Shown here one piece after another: positions 1 through 6,020 of a stretch of 7,977 bases of DNA. Numbering within the stretch: the first letter of the stretch is position 1; each line of letters begins with the position of its first letter. The notes under the pieces were generated by a model. That model worked only from the letters and a program-made list of their open reading frames with translations. It was not told where the DNA came from and did not search any database. Origin of the DNA: CAZAMT01 sp964486145 (lineage in GTDB: Bacteria > Bacteroidota > Bacteroidia > Bacteroidales > JAAAOM01); NCBI GenBank assembly GCA_964486145.1, contig CAZAMT010000187.1:1-7977 (forward strand). The letters are read 5' to 3'. The translations under genes and the position numbers were made by a program.

Positions 1-8
1 AAATTCCT

Positions 9-1562
9 CTAACGCGGAGACAAAACGCTTAGCGGTAAGATCATTTCTTCCATGGATACCCCGCCGTGTTGAAATGTATTTTTGTAGTAACTTGCATAAT
101 AGTTAAAATTATTCGGATAAGCCATGAAATCATTTCCCTGGGCAAAAATATACGATGTGCTTAGATTTACCTGTGGCAGGTGGGCCTTCATGGGATCACG
201 CAGTTCAAAAACCTCTTTGGCATTATAATTTAAATTTCTTCCCTGTTTGTACCTCAAATTTACCGATGTTTTTTTATCGCCAATCACTTTGATTGGATTT
301 TGAACACGAATGGTGCCATGGTCAGTTGTTAAAATTACTTTCACATCATGTTGCGAGAGTTGATCCAGAAGGGTTTGAAGATCCGAGTGTTTGAACCACG
401 ACAGCGTGAGAGAACGATATGCTGGTTCATCTGGTGCCAGTTCGCGTAACATTTCAACATCGGTACGTGCATGTGATAAAATATCCACAAAATTATACAC
501 CAGGGTTACCAAATCTTTTTGTAGTAAGTCAGATAAATTTTCAACCACTTTTCTTCCGGTCCGCTGATTCAAAATCTTTTCATATTTTGTATTTAAACGG
601 TATCCAAGCCTAGCCAACTGCCGTTCCAGCAACTGTTCTTCGTAATTGTTTTTTCCTCCATCTTCATCTTCTTCCACCCACAAATCCGGGTACATCTGTT
701 GTATCTCATAAGGCATCAACCCGCTAAATATCGAATTTCGCGCATATTGTGTCGCCGTTGGCAGGATACTGCAATACAACATTTCTTCATCTATGGAATA
801 CAAATCCTTTATTTCCCGTGAGATAATCCTCCATTGATCATAACGTAAATTATCAATGACAATAAAAAAAACCTTATGCCCCTTCTCAAGCAATGGCAAC
901 AGTTTTTGTTTGACAACTCCTGGTGAAAGAAGCGGTCTTTCCTGATCCCCACCTGAAAGCCACGACAAATAATTATTTCGGACATACCTGGCAAATCCCT
1001 GATTGGCTTCTGTCTTTTGCATCTTCAGGACTTCTTCCATACTTTTATCCTTCGAGGATTGCAGTTCCAATTCCCAAAATACAAGTTTCTTGTAAATACC
1101 AGTCCAATCCTGGTAGCTGGATGCATTCATCAGATCCATGCCAATCTTTCCGAATTCCGACTGGTAAGCTGACGTAACCTCTCTGGTTACCAATCGTTTG
1201 GTATCAATAAATTTTTTTATTGTTAACAGAATTTGCTTCGGATTTACTGGTTTAATGAGGTAGTCGGCAATTTTTGAGCCAATGGCCGCATCCATTATAT
1301 CTTCTTCTTCATTTTTTGTGATCATTACTACCGGCAATCCCGGCCTGATAGCCTTTATCTGCGACAATGTTTCCAAGCCACTGAGCCCGGGCATATTTTC
1401 ATCAAGAAACATAAGATCGTAGGTATCTATTGTTACCATTTGGATGGCATCATCACCGTTTGATGCTGTTTCGACCTCATAGCCCTTTTCTTTTAAAAAC
1501 ATGATGTGCGGCTTCAGCAAATCTATCTCGTCATCTGTCCATAAAATTCTTACATTGCGCAT
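9..1562 (-). CDS. porX: PorX, two-component response regulator with PglZ phosphatase-like domain (T9SS regulator)
   Basis: A 517-residue protein with two domains joined by a helical linker. Residues 1-120 form a CheY-like receiver with all the expected residues: the acidic pair Asp10-Asp11, phosphoacceptor Asp54 (in FLDENMPG), Thr82 and Lys104 (KP). Residues about 225-515 form a PglZ domain of the alkaline phosphatase superfamily. Its probable metal ligands and nucleophile are all present: Asp237 (VID), Thr271 (TATQYARNS; Thr269 is an alternative), Asp360 and His364, Asp414-His415 (TTDHG) and His499 (FQHGG). Domain order and length match PorX, the cytoplasmic regulator needed for T9SS function in Porphyromonas gingivalis, where it works with sensor kinase PorY and sigma factor SigP and is reported to be a zinc-dependent phosphodiesterase. 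It has no DNA-binding domain. The ATG start has no clear Shine-Dalgarno, as is usual in this phylum. PorY is not in the window. AGGA directly follows the stop codon and may belong to a next gene outside the window. Confidence 0.93.
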   Translation of the reverse strand: MRNVRILWTDDEIDLLKPHIMFLKEKGYEVETASNGDDAIQMVTIDTYDLMFLDENMPGLSGLETLSQIKAIRPGLPVVMITKNEEEDIMDAAIGSKIADYLIKPVNPKQILLTIKKFIDTKRLVTREVTSAYQSEFGKIGMDLMNASSYQDWTGIYKKLVFWELELQSSKDKSMEEVLKMQKTEANQGFARYVRNNYLSWLSGGDQERPLLSPGVVKQKLLPLLEKGHKVFFIVIDNLRYDQWRIISREIKDLYSIDEEMLYCSILPTATQYARNSIFSGLMPYEIQQMYPDLWVEEDEDGGKNNYEEQLLERQLARLGYRLNTKYEKILNQRTGRKVVENLSDLLQKDLVTLVYNFVDILSHARTDVEMLRELAPDEPAYRSLTLSWFKHSDLQTLLDQLSQHDVKVILTTDHGTIRVQNPIKVIGDKKTSVNLRYKQGRNLNYNAKEVFELRDPMKAHLPQVNLSTSYIFAQGNDFMAYPNNFNYYASYYKNTFQHGGVSMEEMILPLSVLSPR

Positions 1563-1640
1563 AGTTAAAATTTGATTTTTACTTTACTCTTAATAGATTA
1601 ACCCTTTAAAACCAATAAAGTTAACAATTCAGGTTTACAG

Positions 1641-1653
1641 ATAACAAAGTTAT
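1641..1653. repeat. Inverted repeat ATAAC-3-GTTAT at the porX promoter
   Basis: Perfect 5-bp arms separated by three bases, lying over the candidate -7 box of porX. It is short and AT-rich, so it could arise by chance. It is noted because the porW leader carries an inverted repeat with the same half-site (4360-4387). Confidence 0.35.
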
Positions 1654-1672
1654 TTTTATTTGCCCATCAAAA
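1645..1672 (-). promoter_or_regulatory. Candidate promoter of porX with overlapping inverted repeat
   Basis: Read on the minus strand, TAACTTTG (1652-1645) matches the Bacteroidota -7 consensus TAnnTTTG exactly. It would start transcription about 75 bases before the porX ATG. The nearest TTTG that could be a -33 element (1671-1668) is only 15 bases upstream, shorter than the usual 19 or so, so the promoter is imperfect. A second, weaker box TAACTTTA lies at 1623-1616, with TTTG 21 bases ahead of it. The -7 box sits inside the inverted repeat ATAAC-AAA-GTTAT (1641-1653), where a regulator could block or assist polymerase. All of this is by inspection. Confidence 0.45.
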
Positions 1673-1706
1673 CCGGAAGTAATGGTTGAATTTATACGTA
1701 TGCAGA

Positions 1707-4337
1707 TCAATAGTATTTTTCAAAGAATTTCAGATATCGACTAACCGATTTATCTTCCAGCAGGGTCTGGTAGTTATCAGTTGAAATAATGAATATGCTT
1801 ACATCCGAACTATTTACATCCTTGAAAACACTGTTATCGGCCAATGCCTTGTTATAATAATTCCTGGCTTCGGTTTCTGTTTGAAAAGAAGAAACTGCAA
1901 TAACCTGTGTAGGTTCGTTCAGCTTTTTTACATCTGTTTTCAACTTTTGTTTTTGATAATTATCCAGGTTATAATTGATCAGGTTAAATACCAGTTGGTT
2001 CATATCTTTCTGCCTGTTAACCGCAAATCCGACAAGATGAACCGTGTCCGCGTTATAATTGTATATTTCAATTGCAATCTGTTCCTCTACTGCTTCAAAT
2101 ATTTCGGGTTTTGACTGGTCAATATGGTTTATGATGGCATTGGCAAACACAACCGGATCTGTGCCGGGATAGTTCAAAATATATTCCTTCATTTTTTCCC
2201 GCATTATCGCATCACTTTCACTCATTTTTCCTGTTGAAACAGCTTTCAGATAAGCAACTTTGGGGATCAGATCATGGCCGGGATAATCAGTTAGCAAGGT
2301 GTTTGTTGTAGAAATAACTTCAGCATACAATCTCTGGTTAAACTGGTCGTAAGCCTGATGATACAATGTATTGGCCCTGTTTTGTTCTTCCTCCAGTTGT
2401 TTCGCGTAATCGGGATTGATAAGAACCTTGGCATACGGACTATCCGGAAAGGTATTAATGATTTTTTCTTTATAAAAACTGGCCATTACCTCATTACCTT
2501 CTTCCTGGTTGATTTGATAAAGTGAATAATAAACCAGCAGGCTCATATCGCTTTCAGGATAACGTTCAATCAGTTCTTCAAATGTTTCACTTGCTTTATC
2601 CTGATCAAGTAATTCGTCACGGTAAATCATACCCGCATTGTACAACGACTCTTGTACACGTCTCTCGGAAACTTCCATCGCGGAATCTGTCTGCGGAATA
2701 TTTTGCAAATAAAATTCGCGGGTTTTGTTATCCGTGATTTTTTGTTCAGCAACCGATCCTCCCGTTGGGATTGACTCTTCGCTTGCCAAACTTTCATATG
2801 CCGATACATTTTTATTTCTTCTCCTCCAGTTATCCTCGAGTTTCCTGTTTCCCCATCGCATGCGAAATTCAGGTTGTCCAAGGCTTTTTGCTGAAGGATT
2901 GTAGAAATACCATTCCCCGCTGGCTGATGACTGATTGAACGACTGTGTTTGTGTTCGGTTAAACTGCATGTCCCGTTGCTGATCCAATTCACGTTCCCGG
3001 GCAAGCCTTTCATCTTCCTTAACCTGTTCAATGAGGTTATCAATAAAGGCCAGTTGCTGTGCTTCCGACATTCTTGCTATGCGCTGCAGGCTATCTTCCC
3101 TTTCTGCCAAATGCAAGTTGGTGACAAGCTTTCCCAGACTGCTGGCCCGTGACTGTATTTCCATAAAATTCGGAAAGTCTGAATCAATAAATTGTGAAGT
3201 GCTATCGTAATAGGCCTGCGCGTGTATATAATCCGGTTCCTTGTAGTATATATCTGCCAGGGCCAAATACGATTTTGCTTTTTGAATATCATTTGAAACA
3301 CTGACGTTGGCTGACATTTTAAATAAGTCCATAGCTTCATCCCGGTTCCCTTCCTTCAGTGCAATCATTCCAAGGGCATAGTAAATCTGATCCTGAAAGT
3401 CGATGTTCTTATCGTCTTTCAACATTTTTTTAAGTTGTTCTTTGATCTCATCTCCTGTATCCGTTCCTCCTTCAAACGCCAGAGCCTTGTTAATTTTAGC
3501 ATTGAACGTCATTTCATACGGAGGATTCATTTTTATAACCTCATCGAACAATTTTGAAGCTTCAACATAATTCCCGAGCTTTAAGTTTAACTGAGCCAGG
3601 ATAAACGTATATCGGATTACCCTGTCTTTGTTATTAATAAATTCCAAAGCTTGTTGTAAATAGTCAATGGTTTCCTCATAATTTTCTTGCTTGAGATTGA
3701 AATCGGCATATGTAGCCATTAATTCACCCTGCTGATCTTTGGTAAGATCAATCTGATTTGACAGACTTTCAAGCAAGTCTTCCGCCTCTCTAAAATTACC
3801 CATTTGCACATGTGTACGGGCCATCCAGATATAGGTAGTATTTTTAGTTTCATCCTCGTTTGGAAATTCCGAGAGAATAAACCGGAAGGTTTCCATTGCC
3901 AGATGATAATCCATCTTGTAAAAATGAGCCTTCCCCATCAACAAATAGTTATCATCCATCCATTTGTTAAATTCCTTTTTGTTGTAAAATTCCTGTTCCT
4001 TTTGAGTAACAAAACCACGTTTACGGTCAGGTTTTACCTTGATAGAATGAAAGGCAATAACTTTAGACCCTTTGTCCAACGTACGATCCATATCCCCTGC
4101 AATGGATGAAGCAATATTTTCGTCACCATATTTAAAAATGGGAAGGATCGAGGTATAATCATCTTCGTAATTTTCGGCAAGGTGTTTTTTTCCATCACGA
4201 AAGCTTTCCCGGCCATTGAAAATGATATTAAATTTTGAGGTCACATTATGGTACGACCGGGTAACAAAGGTGTTCTTTTCCGTTGTACAGCTTGAAAAAA
4301 TGATTAAAACTGCTATGATATATGTTCGTGACTTCAA
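1707..4337 (-). CDS. porW: PorW/SprE-like TPR lipoprotein of the type IX secretion system
   Basis: An 876-residue probable outer-membrane lipoprotein. The N terminus has a short signal peptide ending in the lipobox FSSC, with Cys17 as lipidation site. The block YHNVTSKFNIIFNGRESF (29-46) is typical of the PorW/SprE family. TPR-like helical pairs run from about 130 to 385 (around 135-160, 167-192, 209-232, 245-271, 316-341 and 355-382), and more occur at about 565-632 and 655-725. A charged, coiled-coil-like stretch (about 405-460) leads to an aromatic module at 474-508 (EWYFYNP, then WGNRKLEDNWRRRNK). The C-terminal 110 residues form a small alpha/beta domain ending in YLKFFEKYY. PorW (P. gingivalis) and SprE (Flavobacterium) are needed for T9SS secretion and gliding, and are proposed to connect the energised motor/ring parts with the Sov/SprA translocon. 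The start codon is TTG: no in-frame ATG lies nearby upstream, the next one inside would remove the signal peptide, and AAGGAAAG precedes the TTG. The length is closer to SprE than to the shorter P. gingivalis PorW. Confidence 0.87.
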   Translation of the reverse strand: MKSRTYIIAVLIIFSSCTTEKNTFVTRSYHNVTSKFNIIFNGRESFRDGKKHLAENYEDDYTSILPIFKYGDENIASSIAGDMDRTLDKGSKVIAFHSIKVKPDRKRGFVTQKEQEFYNKKEFNKWMDDNYLLMGKAHFYKMDYHLAMETFRFILSEFPNEDETKNTTYIWMARTHVQMGNFREAEDLLESLSNQIDLTKDQQGELMATYADFNLKQENYEETIDYLQQALEFINNKDRVIRYTFILAQLNLKLGNYVEASKLFDEVIKMNPPYEMTFNAKINKALAFEGGTDTGDEIKEQLKKMLKDDKNIDFQDQIYYALGMIALKEGNRDEAMDLFKMSANVSVSNDIQKAKSYLALADIYYKEPDYIHAQAYYDSTSQFIDSDFPNFMEIQSRASSLGKLVTNLHLAEREDSLQRIARMSEAQQLAFIDNLIEQVKEDERLARERELDQQRDMQFNRTQTQSFNQSSASGEWYFYNPSAKSLGQPEFRMRWGNRKLEDNWRRRNKNVSAYESLASEESIPTGGSVAEQKITDNKTREFYLQNIPQTDSAMEVSERRVQESLYNAGMIYRDELLDQDKASETFEELIERYPESDMSLLVYYSLYQINQEEGNEVMASFYKEKIINTFPDSPYAKVLINPDYAKQLEEEQNRANTLYHQAYDQFNQRLYAEVISTTNTLLTDYPGHDLIPKVAYLKAVSTGKMSESDAIMREKMKEYILNYPGTDPVVFANAIINHIDQSKPEIFEAVEEQIAIEIYNYNADTVHLVGFAVNRQKDMNQLVFNLINYNLDNYQKQKLKTDVKKLNEPTQVIAVSSFQTETEARNYYNKALADNSVFKDVNSSDVSIFIISTDNYQTLLEDKSVSRYLKFFEKYY

Positions 4338-4353
4338 TTTTACTTTCCTTGCT
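4338..4353 (-). promoter_or_regulatory. Purine-rich ribosome binding site supporting the TTG start of porW
   Basis: On the minus strand, GCAAGGAAAGTAAAA lies directly before the TTG at 4337. AAGGAAAG resembles a Shine-Dalgarno sequence at a suitable distance (about five to six bases). Since most genes in this window have no such sequence, it helps to fix the non-ATG start, and the signal peptide begins exactly there. Confidence 0.6.
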
Positions 4354-4359
4354 TTTTTT

Positions 4360-4387
4360 AAATAACTAAAGTTTTTAAAAGTTATTT
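4360..4387. repeat. Inverted repeat (8-bp arms) in the porW leader
   Basis: The arms AAATAACT (4360-4367) and AGTTATTT (4380-4387) are perfectly complementary and separated by 12 bases, ending 23 bases before the porW start codon. It could form a weak AU-rich hairpin in the leader or be a dyad operator. It is not a good terminator because the stem is AT-only except for one C-G pair. The core ATAAC/GTTAT half-site recurs at the porX promoter. I saw no exact TAnnTTTG box in the 137-base gap before porW; TAACTTTT overlapping this repeat is the closest. Confidence 0.4.
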
Positions 4388-4474
4388 TCTCATCAAATAA
4401 AAATTTAGCAATTATACAAAAGATTTCAGGAAAACTTAATGCGCTCTACGGTTATCCTAATTCTTTACACGGAA

Positions 4475-4996
4475 TCAGGATTTCGTGAAAAATGCATCTT
4501 TTATTTGCTTCATCCATTTATTTATGCGTTCGTATGTTTTATCACTTTGTGAATCCTCGTCAATTACAAGGCCTACAAAAGCATTGTTTCGGTATGCCGT
4601 GGATTGGTCAAACTGATAATCTTCTGCCGGCCAGGCACCTATGACCGAACATCCTTTATCCGCGAGTAAATCATACATAATCCCTAAACCATTGACAAAA
4701 GAATCCGCGTAGGTTTGCTGGTCACCTAATCCGTAAAGAGCTACAGTTTTATTCCTTAGATTTTCTTCAGTCAGCACAGGTAAAAAATCCTCCCAATCTT
4801 CCTGCAGATTACCAATGCCCCAGGTTGATACACCAAAAATCAGGTTCTGATAAGATTTTACGCTCTCCGGGATGCATGTGGCAATATCAAACAGGTGTAC
4901 AACATCTTTACCCAGAATTCTCTGAATTTCCATTGCAACAATTTCACAATTTCCGGTAGATGAACCATAAAACACACCTATTTTCTGCATTTCCAT
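4475..4996 (-). CDS. fldA: Long-chain flavodoxin (FldA-like)
   Basis: A 173-residue flavodoxin, a cytoplasmic FMN-binding electron carrier able to replace ferredoxin. The phosphate-binding loop is at 11-17 (GSSTGNC) after the first strand KIGVFY. The FMN-stacking loops are STWGIG with Trp59 and YGLGDQQTYADSF (88-100) with Tyr96. The segment GAWPAEDYQFDQS (120-132) is the insertion that marks the long-chain class, and the length fits that class. The last residue of the loop is Cys17 where Thr is usual. The start is uncertain: the ATG at 4996 and a second ATG at 4990 (Met3) are both possible, and family members usually begin close to the second (M-x-K-I-G-x-F-Y-G). Neither has a clear ribosome binding site. 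The gene follows lgt by 40 bases on the same strand, so the two are probably co-transcribed. No partner enzyme that uses flavodoxin is visible here. Confidence 0.92.
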   Translation of the reverse strand: MEMQKIGVFYGSSTGNCEIVAMEIQRILGKDVVHLFDIATCIPESVKSYQNLIFGVSTWGIGNLQEDWEDFLPVLTEENLRNKTVALYGLGDQQTYADSFVNGLGIMYDLLADKGCSVIGAWPAEDYQFDQSTAYRNNAFVGLVIDEDSQSDKTYERINKWMKQIKDAFFTKS

Positions 4997-5036
4997 ACGT
5001 TTTGAAAAACCAAAGTTTCCTATAAATTCAATGTCT

Positions 5037-5861
5037 CTATTCAGGGTCAGGTTTATATTTTTTATTTAATTTCCCTGGATTCATGTAAGTGAAATACAAA
5101 ATTATCAATCCGGTAAGGATAAAAGGAATGCTGAGACTTTGCCCAAGCTTAAGGCTCCATCCTTTTTCAGCTTCTACCTGCACTTCTTTAAGAAATTCAA
5201 TGAAAAACCTGGCAGCAAATGTCAATACCAGAAACCAGCCAAACAACATGCCGGGTTTTGTATTTCCTTTGGTTGATCGATTATAAAGGGAATGCAATAC
5301 AATAAATATCAAAAGGTAAGCCAGTGCTTCATAAATCTGGGTTGGATGTTTGGGAACAGATTCCCCGGCATTTACGAAAATGAACCCCCAGGGAAGATCT
5401 GTTTCGTAACCATAAATTTCCGAGTTAAACAAGTTCCCCATGCGGATAAAAAAACCTGAAATTGCTGCTACTACCGCGATACGGTCCAGAATCCATATAT
5501 ACGGTTTTTTTTCTTTTCTAACGAATAAATACAATGCAACGATAATTCCGATAGCTCCACCATGACTGGCCAGCCCTCCCTTCCAGATTTTAAGTATCTC
5601 CACCGGATTCGAAAGGTAATAACCTGGCTCATAAAACAGGCAATGTCCAAGCCGGGCACCTACTACCGTTCCAATAAAAACGTACAATGTAAGCCTGTCG
5701 AGCACTTCATCACTGATACCTTCTTTTTTAAACATCCGGCGCACAATGATATAACTGAAGTAAAATGCTGCTGCAAAAAGTAAACCGTACCATCGAATGG
5801 ACAACGGACCCACAGGAAAAATTTCGGGATCAACATCCCAGGTAATGTAGTTTAATAACAT
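5037..5861 (-). CDS. lgt: Phosphatidylglycerol--prolipoprotein diacylglyceryl transferase (Lgt)
   Basis: A 274-residue polytopic inner-membrane enzyme that transfers diacylglycerol from phosphatidylglycerol to the lipobox cysteine of preprolipoproteins, the first step of lipoprotein maturation. About seven hydrophobic segments can be seen. Family motifs occur in order: WYGLLFA (24-30), GARLGH (68-73), GGLASHGGAIG with the conserved His100, the signature region RMGNLFNSEIYG (140-151, with Arg140, Asn143, Asn146 and Glu148), HPTQIYE (172-178), and RFFIEFLKE (218-226), followed by LGQSLSIP (239-246). The length is normal. The ATG start is supported by the N terminus, which aligns with the usual short leader before the first membrane segment. 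It has its own strong candidate promoter upstream and probably heads a unit with the flavodoxin. PorW and the divergent lipoprotein at 6021 are likely substrates. Confidence 0.97.
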   Translation of the reverse strand: MLLNYITWDVDPEIFPVGPLSIRWYGLLFAAAFYFSYIIVRRMFKKEGISDEVLDRLTLYVFIGTVVGARLGHCLFYEPGYYLSNPVEILKIWKGGLASHGGAIGIIVALYLFVRKEKKPYIWILDRIAVVAAISGFFIRMGNLFNSEIYGYETDLPWGFIFVNAGESVPKHPTQIYEALAYLLIFIVLHSLYNRSTKGNTKPGMLFGWFLVLTFAARFFIEFLKEVQVEAEKGWSLKLGQSLSIPFILTGLIILYFTYMNPGKLNKKYKPDPE

Positions 5862-5917
5862 TTTCTATGTATTAGTTTAACCTCATATATTCAGAAAATT
5901 TCCATTTTACTGATCCC

Positions 5918-5947
5918 CAAAAGTAATAAAACAATATTTTTTAACAA
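5918..5947 (-). promoter_or_regulatory. Promoter of lgt (-33 TTG, -7 TACTTTTG)
   Basis: On the minus strand, TTG (5947-5945) is followed after exactly 19 bases by TACTTTTG (5925-5918), an exact match to the Bacteroidota TAnnTTTG -7 element. Transcription would begin near 5911, giving a leader of about 50 bases before the lgt ATG at 5861. The spacing and both elements agree with the primary sigma factor consensus known from Bacteroides and Flavobacterium. Confidence 0.6.
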
Positions 5948-5948
5948 T

Positions 5949-5956
5949 TTACGTAA
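5949..5956. promoter_or_regulatory. Palindrome TTACGTAA between the divergent promoters
   Basis: A perfect 8-bp palindrome, extended by one matched pair of AA/TT flanks after a mismatch (AATTTACGTAAGTT, 5946-5959). It lies directly next to the lgt -33 element and a few bases before the candidate -33 TTTG of the Big_5 gene, so a bound protein could affect both. It is short, and no regulator can be named. Confidence 0.25.
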
Positions 5957-5964
5957 GTTTAATT

Positions 5965-6002
5965 TTTGGGATGCTTATATTATTATAAACTTTGTATGTT
6001 TG
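5965..6002 (+). promoter_or_regulatory. Candidate promoter(s) of the Big_5 lipoprotein gene
   Basis: TTTG (5965-5968) is followed after 18 bases by AAACTTTG (5987-5994), one mismatch from TAnnTTTG. An exact box, TATGTTTG, lies at 5995-6002 but has no TTG at the usual distance. Either would start transcription within about 10-20 bases of the ATG at 6021 and downstream of, or at, the TTG at 6000, which argues against that TTG as the start codon. Confidence 0.5.
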
Positions 6003-6020
6003 TGGCCAGTTAATTCAAAT

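Noticed and set aside
1694..1701. Palindrome ATACGTAT just after the porW stop codon
   Set aside because: It has no loop or T-rich tail and cannot act as a standard terminator; single short palindromes are expected in AT-rich DNA.
2627..3043. Minus-strand open frame of 138 codons inside porW in another frame
   Set aside because: It overlaps the conserved PorW frame and has no recognisable domain or start context.
4997..5036. Possible separate promoter for the flavodoxin (AAACTTTG)
   Set aside because: The box lacks the leading TA and has no TTG at a suitable distance, and the 40-base gap is better explained by co-transcription with lgt.
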